The notes beneath the pieces are model-generated. The model ran no database searches and was not told the DNA's origin. It was given only the letters and a program-made list of their open reading frames with translations. The translations under genes and the position numbers were made by a program. Source: CAVVVS01 sp963751355 (GTDB lineage: Bacteria > Bacteroidota > Ignavibacteria > Ignavibacteriales > Ignavibacteriaceae). Taken from it: a stretch of DNA of 64,000 nucleotides. How positions within the stretch are numbered: position 1 is the stretch's first letter; each line of letters starts with the position of its first letter. Positions 1-9,882 of the stretch are shown here, one piece after another. The stretch covers positions 62,001-126,000 of the forward strand of contig CAVVVS010000046.1 in assembly GCA_963751355.1 (NCBI GenBank), in the 5' to 3' direction.

Positions 1-84
1 ATCTTTCGAAACCGGGTTTATCAAATAGAAGTTATTAACCAACCTGGAACTCTGTCCGTGAGTCCAGCAATTGCTCGTTCAATA

Positions 85-2643
85 TTATTTTAAAAGTATC
101 ATCTTTCTTATAGCATTATATTTACCGGCTGTTATTTTATAAAAATATATTCCGCTTGATAATTTTGATGCATTGAACAAGATTTCGTAGTAGCCTGCCG
201 GCTGATAGCCGTTTACGAGCGTAGCTGCTTTCCTTCCCAACAAATCGTATACAGCAATCTGAACCAGTGCGGCAGACGGTATTTGATATTTTATTGTTGT
301 GGAAGGATTGAACGGATTGGGATAGTTCTGATAGATCATAAAATTTCCCGGAATATTTTTAACGTTATTTCCAACTTTTGTAACCGTAGCCCCAAACTCA
401 TTCGAATAATCAGACTGAACCAGGCTGTTATATGCTTTCACCCTGTAAACATAGTAAGTTCCTACTGCCAGATTACTATCAAGATAGGAAGTCACATTTG
501 CTGCAACCGAATCAATTGCAGAATAAGTACCGGTTTCATCTAGTTTTCTTTCAATTATAAATCCGGACTCGCTCGATGAAGTATCCTGCCAGGTTAGATC
601 GATTTTATTTGCTTCGGTTGATGCGGCTTGCAGGTTATACGGCGGAATAAGTTTTGTTGCTCCTGCTGATTCGTTAGAATATGATGAATTCCCTGCAATG
701 TTGTACGCGAATATTCTGTAATAATATCGTGTCCCGTCCAACAATCCGGTATCGGTAAAAGACGTTGAGTTTTCGGATAGTGAATCAATCAACATCCAGT
801 TCCCGTTATTATTTATGCTTCTTTCAATTTTATATCCCGACTCATTATTAGCATTGTCAGCCCAGTTTAGATAAACTTTGGTGTAACCCGTAGAATCTAT
901 TTCCAAACCTGTTGGCGAAGCAGGCAGACTGACGGATGAAGCAAGTATACTTCCGTTCTTTGTTAATACCGCAGGTGAACCTTCATTAAGTAAGAATTGC
1001 TGAATTGTCAGTGAAGATTTTCTGCCTACCTGTGTTTTAGAAGATATATTAAATCTCAACTTTACAATAACCCCCTGGCTTCCAAAACTATTTGAACCTG
1101 CACCTGCTACAATAATTTGATTACCTTTATCATTTACCTGAAATGCCCATCCATCGGAGAACGTTCCCGTCGTGACAACTTTGTCAAATTTAACTATAGA
1201 GGAATCAAAAGAAATGCCGGTTTGCATGGAAGAAATTGAAAAAATAGAAAATAAATTCCCCACATAAATAGGAACATCAATTGTGTCTCCAACAGAAGCA
1301 TTTGTATCGGGAATATTTACTCTAGTATCATAAAGCGTAATGTTTCCGCTCTTGCCGGATCCGCCGTACAGATCATTTGCAGTTACTTGAACAATTCCAC
1401 CCTTCAGAGCGGTAAGCAACCCAGTATTGTCAATCTTTGCTAAATTTGTATCGCTGACTGTCCAGTTGTAAGGAGGAGTTCCGTTGCTTGCTTTAAATCG
1501 TAAGGTGTCTCCTGCAATTAGAGTCCCTGCAGAAGGTGCTATATTTAACGAAGCTAATCTTATAACGGAAAATTGACTGTTCTTTGAATTACCCAAAATG
1601 TTTTCGTTAAAGGTAATGTTTGAAAAAGACAACGCAGTAGAGCCTGTATTAAACTTCGTTATTTGAAATTGTATAATCAACAAAACTCCGGCTCCGGTTA
1701 ATGAACCGCTTCCGGCGAAAGAAACATCCATCTTTCCCCCGCTTTGATCTTTGAATACGGGATCAGAAAAAGATTGCAGCAGGGTTCCGGTTTTTATTAC
1801 CTGAACCGGGTTTAAAATATTTTGATTAAACGAAAGAGAAAATTGACCGGAAGAAATATTCAATCCGGTTAAGTCGGTAGTATAAACGGGGATATCCACC
1901 ATCTGACCTTGATAAAAAGTAGTATCCCGTGTGCTCAATTTAAAAGCGCGTATTTCAACTACTCCGTTGGATGTATCGATAATATTATTGGCATCTTTTG
2001 CAACAACCCTGGTAAAGCCGTAATGTTCGGCGGTTAGTAAGCCACTGGTATTAATCGAAGCCGATGAAGGATTGGTAACCGACCAGGTGTATGGAGATTG
2101 TCCGCTACTTACATTAAATTGTAAAGTTTCTCCAACTGTCAATAAACCTTGATTTGGATTTACAGTTATAACGGGTTTTGCTTTTATAGTAAAATATCCG
2201 TTTTTCAATTTTATACGGGGAAAACCTTCATTAAAGTAGTTATTTACTGTATCTGTAAAAGCCAAGTACGAACTACCGCTGCTTTTTGCGTGCATTCTGA
2301 TATATAACAGAATGCCTTTACCCGTCAGCGGAATACTAGCCGCAGCCGCAATAGTAATTTTACCTGGAACCGTATTGTTAAAGGAAAGGCTGCCCCAACC
2401 CTGGCTAATAGTTCCGGCAGTCATAACGGAATCGACTACCAGCAGATTACTGTTGAAAGTTAGCTGCAGGCTGTATGAAAGAACATTCTGCCCGTTAAAT
2501 GAGCTATCAGCATAAATCGGGATCTCAACAACATCACCATAAACAAATGTAGTATCATGAACCGAAACACCTAATTGCGAAGCTCCGAATGCCGAACAGA
2601 ATGGAAATAAAAACAATAGAAATATTTTTAATAATTTATTCAT
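85..2643 (-). CDS. T9SS-exported protein with three cohesin-like modules
   Basis: Probable cell-surface structural or adhesion protein. Signal peptide at residues 1-20 (MNKLLKIFLLFLFPF start). Module order by eye in the 852-aa product: cohesin-like 22-155, Big-type Ig-like 156-232, cohesin-like 233-362, Ig-like 364-440, cohesin-like 441-570, two fibronectin type III domains about 575-663 and 665-755, then a T9SS type A sorting domain about 771-852 (QNYPNPFNPSTT, GIYFYKI, final KMILLK). The cohesin-like modules each open with a strand ending in DTTFVYGD, DTTFYQGQ or DTNASVGD and carry VPIY- and GVLL-type strands. The start is the Met at 2643, which has GGGTGG upstream and begins the signal peptide; a longer frame to 2688 lacks this. 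It lies 61 nt downstream of the 1780-aa dockerin-like gene, so co-transcription is likely. Module calls are pattern-based; function is inferred. Confidence 0.85.
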   Translation of the reverse strand: MNKLLKIFLLFLFPFCSAFGASQLGVSVHDTTFVYGDVVEIPIYADSSFNGQNVLSYSLQLTFNSNLLVVDSVMTAGTISQGWGSLSFNNTVPGKITIAAAASIPLTGKGILLYIRMHAKSSGSSYLAFTDTVNNYFNEGFPRIKLKNGYFTIKAKPVITVNPNQGLLTVGETLQFNVSSGQSPYTWSVTNPSSASINTSGLLTAEHYGFTRVVAKDANNIIDTSNGVVEIRAFKLSTRDTTFYQGQMVDIPVYTTDLTGLNISSGQFSLSFNQNILNPVQVIKTGTLLQSFSDPVFKDQSGGKMDVSFAGSGSLTGAGVLLIIQFQITKFNTGSTALSFSNITFNENILGNSKNSQFSVIRLASLNIAPSAGTLIAGDTLRFKASNGTPPYNWTVSDTNLAKIDNTGLLTALKGGIVQVTANDLYGGSGKSGNITLYDTRVNIPDTNASVGDTIDVPIYVGNLFSIFSISSMQTGISFDSSIVKFDKVVTTGTFSDGWAFQVNDKGNQIIVAGAGSNSFGSQGVIVKLRFNISSKTQVGRKSSLTIQQFLLNEGSPAVLTKNGSILASSVSLPASPTGLEIDSTGYTKVYLNWADNANNESGYKIERSINNNGNWMLIDSLSENSTSFTDTGLLDGTRYYYRIFAYNIAGNSSYSNESAGATKLIPPYNLQAASTEANKIDLTWQDTSSSESGFIIERKLDETGTYSAIDSVAANVTSYLDSNLAVGTYYVYRVKAYNSLVQSDYSNEFGATVTKVGNNVKNIPGNFMIYQNYPNPFNPSTTIKYQIPSAALVQIAVYDLLGRKAATLVNGYQPAGYYEILFNASKLSSGIYFYKITAGKYNAIRKMILLK

Positions 2644-2704
2644 TTTCCACCCGTTTAATTTTAGAGCGGCGAAATAATCACCGCTCAAAATAGTTTAATT
2701 ATTA

Positions 2705-5700
2705 TTACCTGAGCAACATTAACTTTTTAACACCGACATATTTTTTAGCCATTATTCTATAGATATAAACGCCGCTGCTAACCTTTTGTCCTTCGCTGTT
2801 CGTTCCGTTCCAGGTTATTTTGTATGTTCCCGCATCCTGGGTTTGGTTAACAAGTGTTTTAACAACTCTTCCGTTTATATCATATATAACTAAACTAACC
2901 GGTGTATTGTCATCAGGTAATTGATAGGTTATCACCGTAGAAGGATTAAACGGGTTGGGATAATTTTGTAACAAGTCATACGAAACAGGCTTTCCGATGA
3001 CTTCAATTGCTCCGGAATTAACGGATTCGGTAAAGTCATTTTCGTTTGCCATGAATTGTGTAACATCAATATTAGTATTTATTTTTCCTCGCAAATCTTT
3101 ACCCGCGGTAAAGCTGAGTGTCAGAAGATTACCGTCGGCGCTAACCGGTTTAACTCCGGCAACAGCTATGTTCAACTCCCCTGTTTTACTGTTTATCGAA
3201 TAATTTAAACTATAATTTGAAAACTGATCGGCTAATTTCACATTTTCAAATGACAGTACTTCCGGATCATATTTCAACTTAAGCTGAACGGCAGCAACAC
3301 CGTTACTGTTTTTAATACTTACTGGCACGGACAGTTCCTTACCTCTTCCAACACTGCCGCCTGCAATGTTTAAACCAACCTGACTGATTTTCTGAAGTGA
3401 TAAATAATTCTTGGTCTTATCATCCAGCTGCGTCGTTACCGAATTATTTAATTCAACAGGGAAGACAGATATCAGTCCTACTGAATATTGTAATATCAAC
3501 GAAGCATCGTACGCGGTAATTCCGGCGTTGCCCGAAACATCGGCAACCTGCTGCTGAATTACATTTAACGAATCAGCACCGTGCGGGTTAACTACATACT
3601 TTAATATTAGTGAAGCATCAAATGCCTGAACAACACCGTTTAAGCTCACATCTCCGGTTATAGGATTAGAAGCACCGCTTCCCAGCCATGGTGTAAAATT
3701 AACTCCGTCCGAAACTGCTTGTCCCGTTCCCGACGGATTTGAAGAATGTGTCGGTCCGGAATTGTCTCCCCACCAATTCCATCTTGCATCGATTACGAAA
3801 GATTTATCAATATTATTTACACCTAAATTATTGTTTTGATATATATCGCAGTAATTGATTACCGGGTTAGATGCGCCGTTTGCATTTACTCCGTATTTAT
3901 TATTCATGATTGTACAATGAGTAATAGTAGGACTCGCATTGTTGGCAGTAATTGCAGCTGCGCTACTCGACAAACCGACATATTTTATTATGCAATAATT
4001 CAGCTTACATAACGGATCCAGAGATTCATCTTCAAATTTTATTCCGTTCCAGCCGGCATAATAATTATAAGGTGTTGTAAGTGTACTGTCTGAATTGGAA
4101 TCACCCCCGTAAAAATCATCTCTTATATCGGTGAAAACAATCTGACTGTCCGGTGTAGAACCGCCGTTTGCAATTAATCCTTTTCGAACATCAAGAGATG
4201 TACCGGGCCAAAATTTAAGAATTACACCGGGATCAATAGTTAATACAGCATTACTTGCAACGGTATAATTTGAAAACATGTAAGGTATATTTTTTATTCC
4301 GGCAAAATCATGTTTTGTTAGTGTAATATCCTGTACAAGAGTTTCACCGTCGAGCACACCTAATACTTTATATGTTTTCCCTGAAATTGTATTATCAACA
4401 GTAGAAACAGGATATGAAACCAACGACATTCTTAAGGGACCGTATGTGAGATCATTAAATGTACAACTATCTACTACTGGTTTTGAAACACCATTTAAAT
4501 ATATTCCCCAGTTATCGAGATCGAATGTGGTATTTCTTATTCTTGGCGAGGCTTGAGCTAAATTAATTCCTACATCAGTATATTTTATTATTGCATTATT
4601 AATATTGCTCAGACTGTCGTTGCTAACATCGGCAAAACTTATTCTGCTGCCTGACTGCATTGATGGTGAAGTCGAAGTCCCATCGTTGTTTGAATCCATT
4701 GGATTACCGTAATTATCATCTCTTACATCCGTGAATACCACATGATCTGATGAAGTTCCGTGAATAGATAAAGCTCCGTTAACATGCCAATTACCGTTCT
4801 TAAATACAATTCCTGCCGGTATGGTAATAACCGTTCCCGAATTAACCGAACAAGTACCGAATAAGTAATAGGTAATATTATTATAACCTGCAAAATTTCT
4901 TACCGGAACGGTTGCATTTGTAGAGTAGTTTTCGGCAATAATACCGAACGCCATTATCCCTATATTTAGTGCGATATTATTTGAAAAGCTTGGAGTAGCA
5001 AACATGCTCATTGAAATGGGTGTGTATCTGATGTTGTTCATCTGTGTATTTGATATGGATGGATTTGCACTGCCGAATATTCCAATAGCTGAAGTGTTGG
5101 ATTGTTCAATTATACAACTATCAATTTTTAAATATGCATTATTAACTCTTACCATACCCCATGCATAATTATATGAACCATATCCATTACCACCATACCT
5201 TAATATACAATTTGTTAATGAATTTAAAGTATCCGAACTTGAAGCATTAAAGTCTATAATATTCCAATTTCCTTTATCCGGCGCGGAACCGTTGCCGTCA
5301 TTATTTGTATCGCCTCCGTTCGAATCATCCTTAACGGATGTAAACACTATCTTTTCTGCCGGGGTACCTTTTGCAATTAATGCTCCGTTGACACTTATTG
5401 CATTGTAGTAATTAGTAAATTTTATAACTACACCCGGTTCGATAGTTAATACTGCATTTGAACTTATTGTTAAATTATCGATTATATATGCAATATTATT
5501 AATACCAGCAATATCTCTTTTGAATAATGTAGCGTTAGAGGAAAGTGTTCCTTCCAGAATTTTTATACCTCTGCTCCCGTTCGCTGCAAAAGTGATATTA
5601 GAGAAAGAAGGATTAGATTTTAATGACATTGCTATCGGGTCTAATCTGCAATTTTGTAACACAACATTAGTAACAATCGGCATAGAACTGCCTTCACATC

Positions 5701-8047
5701 TAATACCAAAATTGTGGCTGTCCGAAATAGTAGAATTGGAAATAGTCGAACCTGCATCAGTATAAGTAACTCCGCCCCAACTGCTGTTGCCGCCAAATTT
5801 AATGAGGCAGCTGTCAAGTAATGAAAATGAATCGTCGCTGGTGGATAAAAATCGAATTGTACTCCAATTGCCACTCGCCGGTGAAGATGCATTTCCGTCT
5901 CCGTTTGTATCCCCCGGATTTCCGAAGTTATCATCTTTCAGAGAGGTAAAAACAATTTGCCCCTCGTTAATTGTTCCTTTGGCTTTAAATCCGCCTTCAA
6001 CATAAATACCGGGTCCACCGGATTTTACTACAACACCTGGATCAATAGTAACGTCAGTTCCTGAATTAATCCACAAATCGCTTAAAAGCACATAAGTAAT
6101 ATTATCGTAACCGGCAACATTTCTCACTTTTACTGTTCCACTGGAAGGCAGATGTTCACCTATAATTCCCAATGCGTTAATGCTTGCATTTGTAAAGGAG
6201 TTTCCTGAGAATACCGGATCTGCAGATATTGAAAGTGCAATAGGGGTTGATGAAGTATTAAAAATTGAGTCTTTTACTATCTTAGGTTTAGAAGTAGAAA
6301 AAGCAAAAATTCCATAAGTAGCTTCTTTAATCTTGCTATTTGAAATTGTCGGACTGGAATTTATAGTGGTCACTCCGCCGCCACCTAAATATATTCCGTT
6401 ATAATAATAAGAGTTTCCCGGCAAAGAACCGTACTGAATTATGCAATAATCAAGTTTAGAAGCCGAATCGCTGCCTGATTCGAAAGTTATTCCGCCCCAA
6501 TTACCTTTAGCCGGTACGGACTGTGTCCCATCCTTGTTTGTATCTCCCGGATTTCCGAAATTATCGTCTTTCGATGACGTAAAGACAATTGAACTATCTG
6601 CTGTTCCAACAGCTAATAATTTACCTTGAATAATAAATCTATGAGAATAATTATATCCTTTTATCACTACGCCTTTATTAATCGTCAGCGTTATCCCTGA
6701 AGGAACCGTTACACTGTTCAACAGAAGATATGTTACATTAGGAATATTAGTTACCGATCTAATCGGCAATACCGCATCGCCGAGCAGTGTACCGCCTAAT
6801 AAACCGATAGCATCGTATTGATTATCAGAAAAGGAAAATGAATTATTTTTGAAAATAGGATTTGCTTCGAAGGAAAGTGCAATTGGAACCATATCACTAG
6901 ATCCGATATCATTGTTCGAAAAAACCGGGTTCGACAAACCTTGTATCATCGCGCCGTAATAATTATTAGCCATTGTGCAGCTATCGATAGTAGGGTTGGC
7001 ATTATTTATTGTTACAGCACCTGTATTACCGGCTCCCGCAAAAGTAACATCGCATCGCTTCATAATACATGAGCCGTCTAAACTAGCATCATTAAACACA
7101 ACCCCGTACCAATCCCTGGATTTAGGAGCACTGGAAGCGCCGTCGCCGTTTGTGTCTCCGAACAAATTATCATTTTTATAAGATGTAAAGTATATCTTCT
7201 CCCCTGCACCTGCTTTAGCAATTAATGCGCCGTTCACAAATAAGTGACCCGAGCTGAATTTTATAACATTCGAAGAAGCAATCGTTAAAGTATCATTTGC
7301 GTTTACTGTAAAATCGTGAGGGAATGTGAACGGTGTTGAAATAGTATCTAATATCATTGTAGAGCAGTTATACATATTCATATAAATTCCGTCGTGCGTA
7401 TTACCAGTAAAATCGTTTATCCCGTTGAAGACTAACGAGGCAGTTCCGTTGTATTGGATGGGCCAACTGCATGACTGTATACTTGAATTTGAGATGGAAA
7501 CGTCCGCTCCTGCGTTAAATATCACACCGACGCCGGTACTATTGGATACATTTACGTTTTCAACCGAAAGTATACCAGAATTTACCGCAACAACATTATG
7601 ACTAGAGTGAGATAATAATGAACCGTTTAACGTCATAGTTCCTCTATATAAGTATAACATTGTAGAATTGGAAGAACCTCCATACTTAAGTTGGCAATTT
7701 ACAAATTGAGCTGTTCCCGAATTATTGTAATTCCCAATTTGAATATTTCCCCAATCACCTTTTTTAGGAATTCCGCCGCTGGTATCTGCCGATGAAGTAA
7801 ATGTAGCATAGCTTGCGACCAAATTTCCATTTATATATAAATTAGTGTTAGGCATGAATCTTATTACTACCGAGGAATCAATATTAAGGGTTGCAGGCGA
7901 ATTTACAGTCACATTCCCTGTAATGATGTACGGGCTATGAGCTGCCGTGAGAGTTGAATCGCTGCTAATAATTCCGGATATATTCGTTTGTGCGTTTATC
8001 GCAGTGATCAACAAAAAGGTTATGAGAAAAGTAAAAAGTTGGCGCAT
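2705..8047 (-). CDS. Giant right-handed beta-helix protein with dockerin-like, cohesin-like and T9SS domains
   Basis: Exported 1780-aa protein. Signal peptide 1-19 (MRQLFTFLITFLL...NAQ). Residues about 20-1460 are repeated parallel beta-helix coils (NGALIAKGT, GVVIKF, NNITYxL motifs). Six copies of a stretch like VFTSxKDDNFGNPGDTNxDG carry a D-x-N-x-D-G acidic loop resembling a calcium site. Residues about 1465-1527 hold two dockerin-type repeats (GDVSLNGVVQAFDASLILKY and DVSGNAGITAYDASLILQY). A cohesin-like domain follows at about 1553-1685 and a T9SS type A sorting domain at about 1692-1780 (QNYPNPFNPST). The start has AGGAG 7 nt upstream. It is the first gene of a unit with the downstream triple-cohesin gene. 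A polysaccharide-binding or lyase-like role is possible because beta-helices are common there, but no catalytic signature was identified. Confidence 0.85.
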   Translation of the reverse strand: MRQLFTFLITFLLITAINAQTNISGIISSDSTLTAAHSPYIITGNVTVNSPATLNIDSSVVIRFMPNTNLYINGNLVASYATFTSSADTSGGIPKKGDWGNIQIGNYNNSGTAQFVNCQLKYGGSSNSTMLYLYRGTMTLNGSLLSHSSHNVVAVNSGILSVENVNVSNSTGVGVIFNAGADVSISNSSIQSCSWPIQYNGTASLVFNGINDFTGNTHDGIYMNMYNCSTMILDTISTPFTFPHDFTVNANDTLTIASSNVIKFSSGHLFVNGALIAKAGAGEKIYFTSYKNDNLFGDTNGDGASSAPKSRDWYGVVFNDASLDGSCIMKRCDVTFAGAGNTGAVTINNANPTIDSCTMANNYYGAMIQGLSNPVFSNNDIGSSDMVPIALSFEANPIFKNNSFSFSDNQYDAIGLLGGTLLGDAVLPIRSVTNIPNVTYLLLNSVTVPSGITLTINKGVVIKGYNYSHRFIIQGKLLAVGTADSSIVFTSSKDDNFGNPGDTNKDGTQSVPAKGNWGGITFESGSDSASKLDYCIIQYGSLPGNSYYYNGIYLGGGGVTTINSSPTISNSKIKEATYGIFAFSTSKPKIVKDSIFNTSSTPIALSISADPVFSGNSFTNASINALGIIGEHLPSSGTVKVRNVAGYDNITYVLLSDLWINSGTDVTIDPGVVVKSGGPGIYVEGGFKAKGTINEGQIVFTSLKDDNFGNPGDTNGDGNASSPASGNWSTIRFLSTSDDSFSLLDSCLIKFGGNSSWGGVTYTDAGSTISNSTISDSHNFGIRCEGSSMPIVTNVVLQNCRLDPIAMSLKSNPSFSNITFAANGSRGIKILEGTLSSNATLFKRDIAGINNIAYIIDNLTISSNAVLTIEPGVVIKFTNYYNAISVNGALIAKGTPAEKIVFTSVKDDSNGGDTNNDGNGSAPDKGNWNIIDFNASSSDTLNSLTNCILRYGGNGYGSYNYAWGMVRVNNAYLKIDSCIIEQSNTSAIGIFGSANPSISNTQMNNIRYTPISMSMFATPSFSNNIALNIGIMAFGIIAENYSTNATVPVRNFAGYNNITYYLFGTCSVNSGTVITIPAGIVFKNGNWHVNGALSIHGTSSDHVVFTDVRDDNYGNPMDSNNDGTSTSPSMQSGSRISFADVSNDSLSNINNAIIKYTDVGINLAQASPRIRNTTFDLDNWGIYLNGVSKPVVDSCTFNDLTYGPLRMSLVSYPVSTVDNTISGKTYKVLGVLDGETLVQDITLTKHDFAGIKNIPYMFSNYTVASNAVLTIDPGVILKFWPGTSLDVRKGLIANGGSTPDSQIVFTDIRDDFYGGDSNSDSTLTTPYNYYAGWNGIKFEDESLDPLCKLNYCIIKYVGLSSSAAAITANNASPTITHCTIMNNKYGVNANGASNPVINYCDIYQNNNLGVNNIDKSFVIDARWNWWGDNSGPTHSSNPSGTGQAVSDGVNFTPWLGSGASNPITGDVSLNGVVQAFDASLILKYVVNPHGADSLNVIQQQVADVSGNAGITAYDASLILQYSVGLISVFPVELNNSVTTQLDDKTKNYLSLQKISQVGLNIAGGSVGRGKELSVPVSIKNSNGVAAVQLKLKYDPEVLSFENVKLADQFSNYSLNYSINSKTGELNIAVAGVKPVSADGNLLTLSFTAGKDLRGKINTNIDVTQFMANENDFTESVNSGAIEVIGKPVSYDLLQNYPNPFNPSTVITYQLPDDNTPVSLVIYDINGRVVKTLVNQTQDAGTYKITWNGTNSEGQKVSSGVYIYRIMAKKYVGVKKLMLLR

Positions 8048-8918
8048 ATAGAACTCCTATGATAATTATTTACCTGCATTCCTTTTTACGGAAATGCTAC
8101 TAATTATTTTTCATGAATTTGTTGAAAATTTTCTAGTCAAAAAATTGCCGCATCTACAAGAACTAATTTGAATCAAGGCCATTGGTGTTATTAACAACTA
8201 AGGTTTAAGCTTTTGAGTCCCTATTAAAATATCAACAAAATGGAAACGTGGGGATGTCCCCATTTTTAGGATAATTCATTATGCCCCTTATATTGTTAAA
8301 TAAGCATTTTGAAACATCGAATAGTAACGGTAAATTTTACTTAATGTACATTTAAATGTCAATACCCTAATTGAATGATATTACCGGAGTGAAATTTTAA
8401 GAACTAGTAAATATTAACGGGTTCATTCTTAATAATCAAAAATAATTTATGGGGCACTGATTTTGAGAAACTTTTATAACACACCTTTGTAAAGGCGAAT
8501 TATTTATTTTTCAAATTCCGAGTCGATTTCAAATCATTTGTTTAATTTTTACGATAAAATCAAGAGTATTAAAGTCATTATTAACAATATCTGTTCAAAA
8601 TAAAGTGATATACTCTAATTCCAGAGCTGGCCAAACAAGGAGGATATGTTTTTCTTAACTGTATCAAACACAGTCCTTCTAACAGAATCTGATTGTTTAT
8701 AATTCGAACTTTGAGATCTTGGATTAGATTGTCTTACAAACAATCTGCAATTTAAAAATCTGCGTAAATCAGTCGTATCAATGTCATTCGTGTTCCGTTT
8801 TCTGGGAAAAATTACTTTTTGGACAGCAGTGGTTACTACGCAACATTTTACTGTTTGCCTTGACTTTAAGCCAAATAATTTTACCATTACAGTTGTATTA
8901 AGACGATATTAGGGGACA
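8048..8918. other. Intergenic region between divergent units
   Basis: About 870 bases separate the start of the beta-helix protein gene (minus) from the small lipoprotein gene (plus). No convincing gene was found. A 90-codon frame on the minus strand at 8615-8887 has a composition unlike its neighbours and no recognisable domain. The region is AT-rich and contains a G-rich dyad at 8249-8262, listed separately. It presumably holds divergent promoters, but none was identified with confidence. Confidence 0.5.
8249..8262. promoter_or_regulatory. GGGGA/TCCCC dyad upstream of T9SS gene
   Basis: TGGGGA-TG-TCCCCA is a perfect dyad about 200 nt upstream of the 1780-aa gene, followed on the plus strand by TTTTTA. 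On the minus strand it reads TGGGGACATCCCCA. This resembles the dyad at 61218-61239 upstream of another T9SS gene, which reads AATAGGGACATTACCCTATT. It could be an operator or, on the plus strand, a short terminator-like hairpin with no known upstream gene. Confidence 0.3.
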
Positions 8919-9272
8919 ATGACAAACCATAAACACAACATATTTTTTATTTTATTTTTCTTATTTTTTTGGGGAATAACAAGTTGTGGTATTGCACAAC
9001 CAAACGTACTAGATACATGTTTACGGATTCATTCGGTTACAAAGTCAATTTCAAATAAAAACTTCCCGGTTGAGCAAAATCCGGTAATAATAAAAAAACA
9101 AAAATTTTTAATAATAAAAGTTCAGAAAAATTTATTTGATCTTGCAGAGAAATTCATTTTAGTTAAGAATCGAGACTTTTTTTCTACAAAAAGTGATAAT
9201 TACTCAGATTCGTATTCTTTCCGGAGATATACCAATTTAAACGATAGAGCTCCCCCAAAATTCCATTCTTAA
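8919..9272 (+). CDS. Small predicted lipoprotein, function unknown
   Basis: A 117-aa product with a hydrophobic N-terminus (FFILFFLFFWGITSC) ending in a plausible lipobox cysteine at about residue 23, so probably a lipoprotein. The rest is lysine- and asparagine-rich with no recognised domain; the C-terminus ends DRAPPKFHS. An AGGGG lies 3-4 nt before the ATG. It is the first of three small plus-strand genes that end at a strong terminator at 9856-9882. The family was not recognised. The signal sequence, ribosome site and terminator are the evidence that it is real. Confidence 0.5.
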   Translation: MTNHKHNIFFILFFLFFWGITSCGIAQPNVLDTCLRIHSVTKSISNKNFPVEQNPVIIKKQKFLIIKVQKNLFDLAEKFILVKNRDFFSTKSDNYSDSYSFRRYTNLNDRAPPKFHS

Positions 9273-9386
9273 TATCATTTCACAGTTTAAACCAATTTTC
9301 CGCATAATTCCGGCAGTAGTATTCAATCAAATCAATAATTGCGGGAAAGAATGTTTTATTTTTTAACAACAAGAATGGGGACCAAA

Positions 9387-9518
9387 ATGGAAAAATCAAA
9401 AATTGAAAGTAAACAAGATAAAGAAACGGGCAATTATCCGTGGCAGGCTGTTATGATGGTAGGTTCACTTGCATTAGGTGCAATTTTTATGATTCTAAAA
9501 GCTTTAGAAGTTATCTAG
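9387..9518 (+). CDS. 43-aa single-pass membrane peptide
   Basis: A short gene whose product has a charged N-terminal half (MEKSKIESKQDKETG) and one hydrophobic segment (AVMMVGSLALGAIFMILKAL), predicting a single membrane helix near the C-terminus. GGGG lies 6 nt upstream of the chosen ATG; an in-frame ATG at 9375 is possible but has a weaker ribosome site. It sits between the small lipoprotein gene and another mini-membrane gene. Such peptides often act as small subunits of transporters or respiratory complexes, but no partner is encoded nearby, so no function is assigned. Confidence 0.5.
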   Translation: MEKSKIESKQDKETGNYPWQAVMMVGSLALGAIFMILKALEVI

Positions 9519-9561
9519 ATACAATTAATGCCGACAGCTAAAAAACATATGGGGGATAATT

Positions 9562-9687
9562 ATGGAATTAAAAATTGAAGGTATCATTTTTTGGGCAGTT
9601 GCCTGGATATCTGTTTTTTCACTGCTTATTTATTGCTATCGCAGGGTACTAAAATCATCAAAACGAAGGGAGCAAGAAACTTCTTAG
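9562..9687 (+). CDS. 41-aa single-pass membrane peptide
   Basis: The product starts MELKIEGIIFWAVAWISVF, continues SLLIYCYRRVL and has a basic tail (KSSKRREQETS): one membrane helix with a positively charged end. A GGGGG ribosome site lies about 7 nt upstream. The layout of a short N-terminus, one helix and an Arg/Lys tail recalls small accessory subunits of sodium symporters such as MetS-like peptides. That comparison is from general form only. Third gene of the 8.9-9.9 kb small-gene unit. Confidence 0.5.
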   Translation: MELKIEGIIFWAVAWISVFSLLIYCYRRVLKSSKRREQETS

Positions 9688-9855
9688 AAGCCATTATTTT
9701 TTTTAAAGATGAAAATTGATGGTTGATAAGTAAGTTGTTGAAAATAGTTTTAAAGGAGAAAGACCGAGAATCATTAATCCGTAAAATTAGGACTAAATAT
9801 CCGAATAGCAAATCTCTGATATTCAGAGATTGAAATGGATCATATTTGCAAATAT

Positions 9856-9882
9856 CCGGCAAAATATTTGCCGGAGTTTTTT
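9856..9882 (+). terminator. Strong intrinsic terminator of the small-gene unit
   Basis: Perfect 8-bp stem CCGGCAAA/TTTGCCGG with loop ATA, then AG and six T residues on the plus strand. A second perfect dyad, AATCTCTGA-TAT-TCAGAGATT, lies just upstream at 9811-9831. The T-tract overlaps the stop codon of the convergent membrane-protein gene. Its orientation supports real plus-strand transcription of the three small genes at 8919-9687. Confidence 0.8.

Noticed and set aside
8615..8887. 90-codon minus-strand frame in the large intergenic region
   Set aside because: No ribosome site, no domain, composition unlike nearby genes; a chance frame is more likely.
9626..9862. 78-codon minus-strand frame
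   Set aside because: Lies antisense to a better-supported mini-gene and runs across a terminator hairpin.
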